Source: Lysobacteraceae bacterium
GTDB taxonomy: Bacteria; Pseudomonadota; Gammaproteobacteria; Nitrococcales; AK92
DNA length: 64,000 bases
Direction: 5' to 3'
Assembly (NCBI GenBank): GCA_012523465.1
Contig: JAAYIK010000028.1
Location: 186,001 to 250,000 of the forward strand
The notes under the pieces are model-generated. The model was not told where the DNA came from. It ran no database searches and saw nothing but the letters and a program-made list of their open reading frames with translations. The position numbers and the translations under genes were made by a program. This document shows positions 20,802 to 29,490 of the stretch, in pieces; positions within the stretch are counted from its first letter, which is position 1; each line of letters starts with the position of its first letter.

Positions 20802-21650
20802 ATGCGTTTCGAAGGCACGTCCACTTACGTCGCGACCGACGATCTCAAGATGGCGGTCAACGCCGCCGCCACCCTGAACCGGCCGCTGCTCATCAAAGGC
20901 GAGCCCGGCACCGGCAAGACCATGCTCGCCGAGGAAGTGGCCAAGGCGATGGACCTGCCGTTCTTCGAGTGGCACATCAAATCCACCACCAAGGCGCAGC
21001 AGGGCTTGTACGAATATGACGCCGTCTCCCGTCTGCGCGACTCGCAGCTGGGCGATCCGCGCGTGCACGACATCTCCAACTACATCGTCAAGGGTCCGCT
21101 ATGGCGCTGCTTCGAGTCCGAGAAGCGGCCGGTGCTGCTGATCGACGAAATCGACAAGGCCGACATTGAGTTCCCCAACGACCTGCTGCGCGAGCTGGAC
21201 CGCATGGAGTTCTACGTCTACGAGACCCAGCAGGTCATTCGCGCCAGACACAAGCCCATCATCATCATCACCTCCAACAACGAGAAGGAGCTGCCGGATG
21301 CCTTCCTGCGCCGCTGCTTCTTCCACTACATTCGCTTCCCCGACAAGGAGACGATGGCGCGGATCGTCGAGGTTCACTTCCCGAACCTGAAGCAGGAACT
21401 GCTCAAAGAAGCTCTGGAGGTGTTCTTCGAGCTGCGCGAACTGCCTGGGCTGAAGAAGAAGCCCTCCACCTCGGAGCTGATCGACTGGCTCAAGCTGCTG
21501 ATGGCGGAAGACCTGCCACCGGAAGTGCTGCGCGAGAGCAGCACCCGCCGGGTGCTGCCGCCCCTGCACGGCGCGCTGCTGAAAAACGAGCAGGACATCC
21601 ACCTGTTCGAGCGGGTGATGTTCATGGCCCGCCGCAACCGCGAGGTGTGA
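20802..21650 (+). CDS. MoxR-family AAA+ ATPase
   Basis: A 282-residue MoxR-type chaperone ATPase. Walker A is GEPGTGKT (33-40), Walker B VLLIDEIDKAD (about 110-120), sensor 1 IIIITSNNEKELPDAF and an arginine-finger region FLRRCFFHYIRFPD. MoxR ATPases usually work with a von Willebrand factor A protein encoded next door to insert cofactors or assemble complexes. The partner here is the gene 22 bp downstream. No clear target (such as a dehydrogenase or Rubisco) lies beside it. Confidence 0.92.
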   Translation: MRFEGTSTYVATDDLKMAVNAAATLNRPLLIKGEPGTGKTMLAEEVAKAMDLPFFEWHIKSTTKAQQGLYEYDAVSRLRDSQLGDPRVHDISNYIVKGPLWRCFESEKRPVLLIDEIDKADIEFPNDLLRELDRMEFYVYETQQVIRARHKPIIIITSNNEKELPDAFLRRCFFHYIRFPDKETMARIVEVHFPNLKQELLKEALEVFFELRELPGLKKKPSTSELIDWLKLLMAEDLPPEVLRESSTRRVLPPLHGALLKNEQDIHLFERVMFMARRNREV

Positions 21651-21672
21651 GCCCCGCAGGGCCGAAGCGATC

Positions 21673-22860
21673 ATGCTGCTGAATTTCTTCTTCGCGCTAC
21701 GCCAAAGAGGCCTCAAGGTCACCCTGACCGAGTTCCTGACACTGCTGGAGGCGCTGGAAAAGCGCCTGGCCGTGCTCAGCATCGACGACTTCTACTACCT
21801 CGCCCGCGGCTGCCTGGTGAAGGACGAGACGCAGTTCGACCGCTTCGACCGCATCTTCGGCAACTACATGAAGGGCATCGAGCAGGCCCTGAGCGGCGAG
21901 GAGGGCATCTTCGCCCGGATCCCCGAGGAATGGCTGCGCCGGCAAGCCGAGCTGCTGCTGAGCGAGGAAGAGAGGGCCAAGATCCAGTCGCTGGGCGGCT
22001 GGGAAAAGCTGATGGAGACGCTGAGGAAGCGCCTCGAAGAGCAGAAGGAGCGCCATCAGGGCGGCAACAGGTGGATAGGCACCGCCGGCACGTCGCCCTT
22101 CGGCGCCTACGGCTACAACCCGGAAGGCATCCGCATCGGCCAGCACGAGTCGCGCCACCGCCGCGCGGTCAAAGTCTGGGACCGGCGCGAGTTCCGCAAC
22201 CTGGACGACTCGGTGGAGCTCGGCACCCGCAACATCAAGCTAGCACTGCGCCGCCTGCGCCAGTTCGCCCGCGAGGGTGCCGCGGAGGTGCTCGACCTCG
22301 ACGACACCATCCGCTCCACCGCCCGCAACGCCGGCTACCTGGACCTCAGGATGGTCCCCGAGCGGCACAACGCGGTCAAGGTGCTGCTCTTCTTCGACGT
22401 CGGCGGCTCCATGGACGAGCACATCCGCGTCTGCGAGGAGCTGTTCTCCGCCGCCCGTTCCGAGTTCAAGCACATGGAGTACTTCTACTTCCACAACTGC
22501 CTGTACGAGGCCGTGTGGAAGGACGCCCGGCGCCGCTTCGAAGAGCAGACGCCGACCATGGAGGTGCTGCACACCTATCCGTCCGACTACAAGGTCATCT
22601 TCGTCGGCGACGCCACCATGAGCCCTTATGAGATCGGCTACCCGGGCGGCAGCGTCGAGCACTGGAACGAGGAACCTGGGGAAGTCTGGCTACGGCGGGT
22701 GCTGGATACCTATCCCAAAGCCATTTGGCTCAACCCCGTGCCCGAGAGCCGCTGGGCCCACACGCCGTCGGTGCAGATGATCCGGCAGATCATGGACGGC
22801 CGCATGTTCCCGCTGACGCTGGACGGGCTGGAGCGGGGCATGCGGTACCTGGCGCGCTAG
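21673..22860 (+). CDS. VWA domain protein, CoxE-like, partner of MoxR
   Basis: A 395-residue protein with a helical N-terminal part (FFFALRQRGLKVTLTEF) and a C-terminal von Willebrand factor A domain. The metal site (MIDAS) begins DVGGSMD at about residue 242; the usual DxSxS is DxGxS, so the first serine is replaced. Other VWA features are the YFHNCLYEAVW segment and IFVGDATMSP. It is co-transcribed with the MoxR ATPase. The pair probably acts as a metal-dependent assembly or activation machine; the client is unknown. Confidence 0.88.
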   Translation: MLLNFFFALRQRGLKVTLTEFLTLLEALEKRLAVLSIDDFYYLARGCLVKDETQFDRFDRIFGNYMKGIEQALSGEEGIFARIPEEWLRRQAELLLSEEERAKIQSLGGWEKLMETLRKRLEEQKERHQGGNRWIGTAGTSPFGAYGYNPEGIRIGQHESRHRRAVKVWDRREFRNLDDSVELGTRNIKLALRRLRQFAREGAAEVLDLDDTIRSTARNAGYLDLRMVPERHNAVKVLLFFDVGGSMDEHIRVCEELFSAARSEFKHMEYFYFHNCLYEAVWKDARRRFEEQTPTMEVLHTYPSDYKVIFVGDATMSPYEIGYPGGSVEHWNEEPGEVWLRRVLDTYPKAIWLNPVPESRWAHTPSVQMIRQIMDGRMFPLTLDGLERGMRYLAR

Positions 22861-22876
22861 CCAGCGCCGCTTGCGA

Positions 22877-22895
22877 CCGGGCCAGCCAGGCCCGG
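22877..22895. terminator. hairpin between convergent genes
   Basis: Seven-base-pair stem CCGGGCC/GGCCCGG with AGCCA loop, located between the VWA gene and the convergent DsbA-family gene. No T-run. Confidence 0.45.
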
Positions 22896-22930
22896 CCCTA
22901 GCGCTGCGACGCGGGCGTCGAGCAGGCAGC

Positions 22931-23536
22931 TCACGCCGCCCGCCACCACTCCAGCGCCGCCTCCAGCCTGTCGTCGCCCCAGAACAGCTCGTTGCCGATG
23001 AGGAAGCTCGGCGCGCCGAAGATCCCGCGGGCGGACGCTTCATCGGTATTGGCCTTGAGCGCGGCCTTGTTGTCCTCGCTCTGCGCCCGCGCCAGCACGG
23101 CGTCGGGATCGTGGCCGCAAGCGGCGATGATCCTGGCCAGCACCTCTGGCTCCGCGATTTCCAGGTCATCGATAAAGTTGACGGCAAAGGTCCGGGGCAC
23201 GAAGCTCTCGGCCCACCCCTCGTTGGCAGCGATCAAGGCCACCCGGTTGGCCAGCACGGAATGGCGGGGGAAGTTGCTGGGCTTGGTGAAGCCGTGGCCG
23301 CGCTGCCGCGCCTGACGCTCCAGGTCGCGCCACATGTAGGCGCCCTTGCGCGGGTTGTTGGCGATCGGCGGGCCGTCCCAGCCGCACTCGCGCAGCACGA
23401 CGCCGAGCAGAAACGGCCGCCAGGTGATCGGCGCGCCGGCTTTCGCCGCCAGCTCGACGATGCGCTGCGAAGCGAGAAACGAATACGTGCTGGTGAAATC
23501 GAACCAGAATTCAAACGCAGGCTTGTTGGTAGTCAT
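22931..23536 (-). CDS. DsbA-fold oxidoreductase, 2-hydroxychromene-2-carboxylate isomerase-like
   Basis: A 201-residue DsbA-family thioredoxin-fold protein of the HCCA isomerase group. The N-terminus EFWFDFTSTYSFLASQRI has the family DFxSxYS motif in place of a CxxC; the serine normally contacts glutathione. The later signature GIFGAPSFLIGNELFWGDDRL is the cis-proline loop region. A glutathione-dependent isomerase or transferase is likely, but the substrate is unknown. Start at 23536 has GAAGGA upstream; the longer form runs into the neighbouring gene. It lies 67 bp after the aspartoacylase-family gene on the same strand. Confidence 0.88.
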   Translation of the reverse strand: MTTNKPAFEFWFDFTSTYSFLASQRIVELAAKAGAPITWRPFLLGVVLRECGWDGPPIANNPRKGAYMWRDLERQARQRGHGFTKPSNFPRHSVLANRVALIAANEGWAESFVPRTFAVNFIDDLEIAEPEVLARIIAACGHDPDAVLARAQSEDNKAALKANTDEASARGIFGAPSFLIGNELFWGDDRLEAALEWWRAA

Positions 23537-23603
23537 GGCTTGTCCTTCTCCCTCCTCAGATCGCCACAGCTTAGAGGAAGCCAAGCTGTCCGCAAAGACG
23601 CCA

Positions 23604-24680
23604 TCAGTCCAGCGACGCTTCGCCCAGCATGTCCGCGGCCACCAGCTGCTCCTGCAGGACCTCGACCTGACGGGCGACCTGATTGGCGCTGCCTGCAAAG
23701 CGGGCGATGTGGTAGAGCGCCTCACCTTCGTGCACCAGGGGCAGATTGGTGCGCCCAACCACGATGCCGGTCGCGTTGGCCTCGACGGCGATCTCGCACG
23801 CGCCGAAGGGATCGGCGATATGCCCCAGGACCTGACCCTGGCGTACCTGGGCGCCGAGCGCCACCTGGGCCCGGAAGATTCCGTCCTGCTCCGCCCGCAC
23901 CCAATTGCTGGAGTCGGCGACGAAATGCCTGCACTGTGGCACGGTGACGCCGCGACCGGCCGGCAGCATGCCAAGGTGGCGCATGACCCGAACGATACCG
24001 CGCACGCCGGCCTTGATGCCGGGTTCGTCGAAGCGCAGCGCCTCGCCGGATTCGTAGGTCAGCACCGGAATGCCCTGACTGTCGGCTACATGGCGCAGAC
24101 TGCCCTCGATCAGGCCGGCATTGATCACCACCGGCAGACCGAAGGCGGCGGCCATGGCAGCGCTGGCCTCGCTGGCCAGGTTCACCCGCACCTGCGGCAG
24201 GTTGGCGCGATGGCTAGCGGCGGTATGCAGGTCGATGACATGGCTGGCCTTGTCCAGCACCTCGGTCTTGAACAGGTGGGCGATGCGCGCCGCCAACGAG
24301 CCTTGCTCGCTGCCCGGGAAGGCGCGATTCAAATCGCGCCGATCAGGCAGATAGCGGGTGCGGCCGATGAACCCCAGCACGTTGACGATGGGCACTGCCA
24401 GCAGCGTGCCGCGAACGCGGCCCAGCTGCGGCAGCTGCAAGAGCCGGCGGATGATCTCCACGCCGTTGATCTCATCGCCGTGGATGGCGGCACACACCAG
24501 GAGCGTCGGCCCGAGCCGGCGGCCGTGCACGACATGCACCGGCATGGTAACCGGCGTGTGGGTATAGAGCTGGACGACGGGCAGATCGACCGTGGCACGG
24601 CTGCCGGCAGCGATCTCCTGACCACCGAGCACGAAATGGGCGCGAGTCGTATTGGGCACCGGGCCTCCGATCAACCGCAA
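23604..24680 (-). CDS. succinylglutamate desuccinylase/aspartoacylase family protein
   Basis: A 358-residue M14-like zinc hydrolase. Metal and catalytic motifs are IHGDEINGVEI (His and Glu ligands), RDLNRAFPGS and HVIDLHTA (second His). The C-terminal third (GIFRAQVALGAQVRQGQVLG) is a biotinyl-lipoyl-like beta barrel common in this subfamily. Members deacylate N-acyl amino acids or related small amides; substrate unknown. The start overlaps the end of the carbonic anhydrase-like gene by 10 bp, so translation is coupled. Confidence 0.88.
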   Translation of the reverse strand: MRLIGGPVPNTTRAHFVLGGQEIAAGSRATVDLPVVQLYTHTPVTMPVHVVHGRRLGPTLLVCAAIHGDEINGVEIIRRLLQLPQLGRVRGTLLAVPIVNVLGFIGRTRYLPDRRDLNRAFPGSEQGSLAARIAHLFKTEVLDKASHVIDLHTAASHRANLPQVRVNLASEASAAMAAAFGLPVVINAGLIEGSLRHVADSQGIPVLTYESGEALRFDEPGIKAGVRGIVRVMRHLGMLPAGRGVTVPQCRHFVADSSNWVRAEQDGIFRAQVALGAQVRQGQVLGHIADPFGACEIAVEANATGIVVGRTNLPLVHEGEALYHIARFAGSANQVARQVEVLQEQLVAADMLGEASLD

Positions 24681-25198
24681 CGGTAGCGGTCGGCGAGCTT
24701 AACGTAATAGGCGGCAGAATAAACCAGCCGCTCGCGCTCCTGCTCGGTCAAGGGTCGCACTTGCCTGACCGGGCTGCCCAGGTACAAATAGCCCGACTCC
24801 AGCACCTTGCCCGGCGGCACCAGGCTGCCGGCGCCGATGATGACGTCAGACTCCACCACGGCGTCATCCATGATGATGGCTCCCATCCCGACCAGCACCC
24901 GATCCTTGACAGTGCAGGCGTGCAAGATGACCTTGTGGCCGACGGTGACGTCATCCTCCACCGTGGTCGCCGCCCCGCCGGGCGAGTAGGGCCCGTCATG
25001 GGTAGCGTGCACCACGCTGCCATCCTGGATGCTGGTGCGGGCGCCGATGCGGATACGGTTGACGTCGCCGCGAATCACCGCCAGCGGCCAGATCGAACTC
25101 TGCTCGCCAATCGTCACATCACCGATCACGACGGCGCTCTCATCGACATACGCGCTGGCGGCGATGGTCGGGTGGATGCCTTGAAACGAACGGATCAT
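24671..25198 (-). CDS. gamma-class carbonic anhydrase-like hexapeptide protein
   Basis: A 175-residue left-handed beta-helix protein with repeated hexapeptides (VVIGDVTIGEQSSIWP, IRIGARTSIQDGSVVH). Zinc-ligand histidines are in the family places, VHATHDG and GHKVILHAC. YrdA/CaiE-type proteins of this family are trimers; some are true carbonic anhydrases, others have unknown activity. It precedes the aspartoacylase-family gene with a 10-bp overlap. Confidence 0.9.
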   Translation of the reverse strand: MIRSFQGIHPTIAASAYVDESAVVIGDVTIGEQSSIWPLAVIRGDVNRIRIGARTSIQDGSVVHATHDGPYSPGGAATTVEDDVTVGHKVILHACTVKDRVLVGMGAIIMDDAVVESDVIIGAGSLVPPGKVLESGYLYLGSPVRQVRPLTEQERERLVYSAAYYVKLADRYRCG

Positions 25199-25525
25199 CG
25201 ACGACTCCAAACTGTCTGCATGACCACGCCTGCCTGGCTGGCAAGCGGTACGGAGCGGCGCGCGATGCAGCCGCGAAGGCTTGCTATCTTGGAGCAGGCG
25301 CCGCCAAAAGCAAATCTTGCCTTTGCAGCCGACAAACGACGTATCGGCTTGGCCCACCGGCCAAATCCCCCTGTGCACTCCCGCTCGAAACGACCTCGCC
25401 GGCCGCAATTGCGGAGCCGTTTCCGCCCTCGGACCGCTTGAGCAAAGCGCGGGGGCACTGCAGAAGCTAGCCAGGAGAATGGAGCCGCCCGCCGCAGCGG
25501 GCGGGGCGGTCGTCAGCCGGCCCGG
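25199..25525. other. 327-bp intergenic stretch with a hairpin
   Basis: Between the carbonic anhydrase-like gene start and the gor stop, both on the minus strand. A perfect 8-bp GC stem (25485-25492 with 25497-25504, loop CGCA) lies just beyond gor and may end its transcript. The rest holds no credible gene or promoter. Confidence 0.45.
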
Positions 25526-26878
25526 TCAGACCATGGTCACCATCTCCTCGGCACTGGTGGGGTGAATGGCGACGGTGTCGTCGAAGTCGCGCTTGGTGGC
25601 CCCCATGCGCACGGCGACGGCGAAGCCCTGCAGCATCTCGTCGGCATGGGGGCCAAGGATGTGGGCGCCGACGACCTTCTCCTCGGGGCCGACGCAGACC
25701 AGCTTCATCAGCGTGCGGCGCTTGTCGGCAGAAAGAGCGTAGTCCATGGCGATGAAGCGGCTGGTATAGATCCTGACCGCGTCGCCGTACCGCGCCCGGG
25801 CTTCCTCCTCGGTCATCCCCACGGTGCCGATGGGTGGGTGGCTGAACACCACGGTGGGGATGTTCTCGTACACCAGACGGCGACCCTCCATGCCGCCGAA
25901 GAGGCGATCCGCCAGCCGGCGACCAGCGGCAATGGCCACCGGGGTCAGCTGCCATTTGCTGGCGATGTCGCCAATGGCATATATGCCGGGCACGTTGGTC
26001 TGCTGGAACGGGTCGGTAGGGATGCTGCCGTCCGGATTCACCTCGACGCCGGCGTTCTCCAGCCCCAGGCTATCCGTGTTGGGCTCGCGGCCCACGGCCC
26101 AGATGACCACCTCGTAGCCGTCCAAGCAGCGGCCGTCCTTGCTGTACAGCGCGATGCTGCCGTCGCTGGCACGCTCGAGCCGGGCAGTGTCGAAGCCGGT
26201 CACCACATGCAGGCTATCGGCCTGGGCGGCTTCCATGAAGCCATCACGCAACATCTCGTCGAAGCCGCGCAGCGGCTTGTCCTTGCGCAGCACCAGGGTG
26301 GTGTCGCTGCCGAGGTGGTGCAGCACGCCGCAGAGCTCGACAGCGATGTAGCCGGCGCCGACCACCGCGACCTTGTGGGGCTGGCGATCGAGCGCGAAAA
26401 AGCCGTCGGAGTCGATGGCCAGCTCGCCGCCCGGGACATCCGGCCGCCTGGGACGGCCACCGGTAGCGATCACGATGTGGTCGGCGCTGTAGCACCTGCC
26501 CTCGACTTCCACGGTGCGCTCGTCGACGAAGCGGGCGTAGCCACGGATGAGGGTGACGCCTTCCCGCTCCAGGTTGTGGAGGTAGATGCTGTTGAGGCGC
26601 TCGATGTAGTCGTCGCGACGCCGGCGCAGATCCGACCAGTCCAGGCGGAAGCTGCCGTCGAGACGAAAGCCGTAATCGGCGGCATGCCGCAGGCCCCAGG
26701 CCAGGCTGGAAGCGTTCCACATCACTTTCTTCGGCACGCAGCCGACGTTGACGCAGGTCCCACCCAGCCGGGCGCCTTCGATGACGGCCGACCTGGCGCC
26801 ATGGCGGGCTGCGCGCCGGGCCGTGGCCAGGCCGCCGCTACCGCCACCGATAGAGAGCAAATCGAAGTGTTCGGTCAT
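25526..26878 (-). CDS. gor: glutathione-disulfide reductase
   Basis: A 450-residue pyridine nucleotide-disulfide reductase that reduces GSSG with NADPH. The FAD motif is [15 protein letters not shown]; the redox-active pair is Cys42 and Cys47 in [13 protein letters not shown], at the same positions as E. coli Gor. The NADP-domain motif is [14 protein letters not shown], and the C-terminal [11 protein letters not shown] carries the active-site histidine/glutamate. The start MTEHFD at 26878 gives the family length; an upstream start at 26905 is less likely. It is divergent from opdA. Confidence 0.95.
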   Translation of the reverse strand: MTEHFDLLSIGGGSGGLATARRAARHGARSAVIEGARLGGTCVNVGCVPKKVMWNASSLAWGLRHAADYGFRLDGSFRLDWSDLRRRRDDYIERLNSIYLHNLEREGVTLIRGYARFVDERTVEVEGRCYSADHIVIATGGRPRRPDVPGGELAIDSDGFFALDRQPHKVAVVGAGYIAVELCGVLHHLGSDTTLVLRKDKPLRGFDEMLRDGFMEAAQADSLHVVTGFDTARLERASDGSIALYSKDGRCLDGYEVVIWAVGREPNTDSLGLENAGVEVNPDGSIPTDPFQQTNVPGIYAIGDIASKWQLTPVAIAAGRRLADRLFGGMEGRRLVYENIPTVVFSHPPIGTVGMTEEEARARYGDAVRIYTSRFIAMDYALSADKRRTLMKLVCVGPEEKVVGAHILGPHADEMLQGFAVAVRMGATKRDFDDTVAIHPTSAEEMVTMV

Positions 26879-27052
26879 TTGCACCACTCTGTCGTTTGAA
26901 ACCACTGGCCCCTATCTTAGCGCCGCCATCGCGCGCCCGCTGCGCGCCGGCGCTCTGCTAGAATAGGCACAAGGATGGAGACGCCGGCTGCCAGCGCTTT
27001 AAAGTCCGGCAGGCAGCCAGCAACTTAAAGCCGTCCCCCCATTCGTGATGCG

Positions 27053-29110
27053 ATGAAAATCATGACCGATACCCAGAACCCGCTTCTTGCAACCCAAGGC
27101 TTGCCCGCTTTCAACGCGATCGCGCCCGAGCACATTGAGCCGGCCATCAGCGCACTGATCGAGGACAATCGGCGTACCCTCGAGCGGCTGCTGGAGCAGA
27201 ACCAGCGCTACACCTGGGACAACCTGATCGCGCCGCTGGAGGAAGCCTCGGACCGGCTCTCCAGAGCCTGGTCGCCGGTCCGGCACATGAACTCAGTGGT
27301 CAACACGGACGCCCTGCGCGCCGCCTACAACGCCTGCCTGCCGAAGCTGTCCGAGTACAGCACCGAGGTCGGGCAGAACGAGCGGCTCTACCGGGCCTAT
27401 CAGCAGATCCGCGACAGCGACGAGTTCGCCCGACTCAGCCAGGCCCAGCGCAAGGCCATCGAGGACGCCCTGCGCGACTTCCGCCTGGCCGGGGTCTCGC
27501 TGCCGCCGGCGCAAAAGCAGCGCTTCAAGGAAATCAGCCGCCGGCTGTCCGAGCTGCAATCCAGGTTCGAAGAGCACGTCATGGATGCCACCGACGGCTG
27601 GAGCAAGCTGATCACCGACGAGAAGGAGCTGGCCGGCGTGCCGGCCACGGCGCTGGCTAGCTTCCGTCAGAACGCCGAGCGCAAGGGCCTGGACGGCTGG
27701 CTGATCAACCTGGAGTTCCCGTCCTACTACGCCATCCTGACCCATGCCGACAACCGAGCGCTGCGGGAAGAGGTGTACCACGCCTATTGTACCCGCGCCT
27801 CCGAGGTCGGCCCCAACGGCGGCAAGTGGGACAACCTGCCGCTGATGGAGGAAATCCTGCGCCTGCGCCACGAGAAGGCGCGGCTGCTCGGCTTCGCCAA
27901 CTATGCCGAGCTGTCGTTGGCCACCAAGATGGCCGGCTCGACCCGGGAAGTCATGGACTTCCTCACCGACCTGGCGGCCCGCGCCAAGCCCAGGGCCGAG
28001 CAGGAGCTGGAAGAGCTGCGTGCCTACGCGCGCGAGGAGCACGGCGTTGCCGAGCTGGCGGTCTGGGACCTCGGCTACTACTCGGAGAAGCTGCGCCAGC
28101 AGCGCTATCAGGTGTCGCAGGAGGACCTGCGCCCGTACTTCCCGGCCGATCAGGTCATCGCCGGATTGTTCGAGGTGGTGCAGCGGCTGTTCGGCGTCAC
28201 CATCCGCGAGGTCGAGGGCGTGGACGTCTGGCACCCGGACGTGCGCTTCTACCGAGTCACCGACGCCAACGGCGAGCTGCGGGGCGAGTTCTATGTCGAC
28301 CTTTACGCCCGCGAGCGCAAGCGGGGCGGCGCCTGGATGGACGTCTGCCGCACTCGCCGCCGCACCACCACCGGCATCCAGACGCCGGTGGCCTATCTGA
28401 CCTGCAATTTCACCCCGCCGGTGGGCGACAGGCCGGCGCTGCTGACGCATGGCGAGGTGGAAACGCTGTTCCACGAGTTCGGCCACGGCCTGCACCACAT
28501 GCTGACTAAGGTCGACGTGGCTGCCGTCGCCGGCATCAGCGGCGTGCCGTGGGACGCGGTGGAGCTGCCCAGCCAGTTCATGGAGAACTGGTGCTGGGAG
28601 CGTGAGGCGCTGGACCTGTTTGCACGCCACTACGAGACCGGCGAGACCATCCCGGAGGATTTGTACCGACGCATGCGGGCGGCCAAGAACTTCCAGTCCG
28701 CCATGCAGACGGTGCGCCAGCTGGAGTTCGCCCTGTTCGACTTCCGTCTGCACCTCGAGTACGATCCCGCCCAGGGCGGCCGGATCTACGAGATCCTGGA
28801 CGAGGTGCGCCGGCAGGTGGCAGTGATACAGCCGCCGCCCTACAACCGCTTCCCGAACAGCTTCAGCCACATCTTCGCGGGCGGTTACGCGGCGGGCTAC
28901 TACAGCTACAAGTGGGCCGAGGTGCTGTCGGCCGACGCCTTCTCCCGCTTCGAGGAAGAGGGGATTTTCAACTCGGCCACCGGCAGGAGTTTCCTGCATA
29001 ATATCCTGGAGCAGGGCGGCTCCCGCGATGCCATGGAGCTCTTCGTGGCCTTCCGCGGCCGCAAGCCGTCCATCGAGCCGCTGTTGAGGCACACCGGCCT
29101 GGCGGCTTGA
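27053..29110 (+). CDS. prlC: oligopeptidase A (M3 family metallopeptidase)
   Basis: A 685-residue cytoplasmic zinc endopeptidase that degrades short peptides, including cleaved signal peptides. The zinc site HEFGH is at residues 474-478 (HEFGHGLHHML), with the distal ENWCWE glutamate about 28 residues on. The N-terminal LPAFNAIAPEHIEPAI matches OpdA/PrlC. Starts at 27053 and 27062 are both possible, and neither has a clear ribosome site. A TAGAAT -10-like hexamer lies at 26959-26964 in the region shared with gor. A strong hairpin follows the gene. Confidence 0.96.
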   Translation: MKIMTDTQNPLLATQGLPAFNAIAPEHIEPAISALIEDNRRTLERLLEQNQRYTWDNLIAPLEEASDRLSRAWSPVRHMNSVVNTDALRAAYNACLPKLSEYSTEVGQNERLYRAYQQIRDSDEFARLSQAQRKAIEDALRDFRLAGVSLPPAQKQRFKEISRRLSELQSRFEEHVMDATDGWSKLITDEKELAGVPATALASFRQNAERKGLDGWLINLEFPSYYAILTHADNRALREEVYHAYCTRASEVGPNGGKWDNLPLMEEILRLRHEKARLLGFANYAELSLATKMAGSTREVMDFLTDLAARAKPRAEQELEELRAYAREEHGVAELAVWDLGYYSEKLRQQRYQVSQEDLRPYFPADQVIAGLFEVVQRLFGVTIREVEGVDVWHPDVRFYRVTDANGELRGEFYVDLYARERKRGGAWMDVCRTRRRTTTGIQTPVAYLTCNFTPPVGDRPALLTHGEVETLFHEFGHGLHHMLTKVDVAAVAGISGVPWDAVELPSQFMENWCWEREALDLFARHYETGETIPEDLYRRMRAAKNFQSAMQTVRQLEFALFDFRLHLEYDPAQGGRIYEILDEVRRQVAVIQPPPYNRFPNSFSHIFAGGYAAGYYSYKWAEVLSADAFSRFEEEGIFNSATGRSFLHNILEQGGSRDAMELFVAFRGRKPSIEPLLRHTGLAA

Positions 29111-29490
29111 CCGTCACAACAGGGACGGAGCGACACGGATCGTTCATCGCTCTATTCGCCGCCGCGAGGAAAGCCGCCCGCGCCTTCTTCACGGCCAGGC
29201 GCACTTAGAACCGCTCCAGCAGCGGCGATGCCCGATGGGGCCGCGCAAGACGCGACCCCATCGCTGCTTTCCGCTGTCCGATCAAGCGGATAATCCGCTA
29301 AGATACGTGCGTTTTTTCGGCAACGCACCCGAGCGTCGCGGCTGCAGGCTGCAGCCGTTCGCGTCCATGGCGTCCTGCCACGATAGCAGGTCATAGCATT
29401 GTTGCGACCCTCATGCAGGCTTTGCTTGTCGGCGGCTACCGGCAGGAGACTTCTGGTGACCAAAATTCATAGGGCAACTCGTTAGCGCAT
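29111..29490. other. 380-bp region: terminator and structured leader before the Mrp operon
   Basis: It contains the opdA terminator (29234-29262), a palindrome at 29285-29299 (AGCGGAT-A-ATCCGCT), a promoter-like TAAGAT (29299-29304) and then two successive perfect hairpins. These are GTGCGTT/AACGCAC (29307-29313 with 29322-29328) and a 9+1+9 inverted repeat (29339-29357). A transcript from here would have a leader of about 180 nt. No gene is credible. Confidence 0.5.
29234..29262 (+). terminator. terminator of oligopeptidase A gene
   Basis: Twelve-base-pair stem with one mismatch (29234-29245 and 29251-29262), loop CAAGA, followed by GCTGCTTTCC. Confidence 0.65.

Noticed and set aside
27293-29092. 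Long minus-strand open frame (599 codons) opposite oligopeptidase A
   Set aside because: Exact antisense shadow of a high-GC gene; Val/Leu/Ala/Gly/His-rich with no domain, and the plus strand has intact M3 peptidase motifs.
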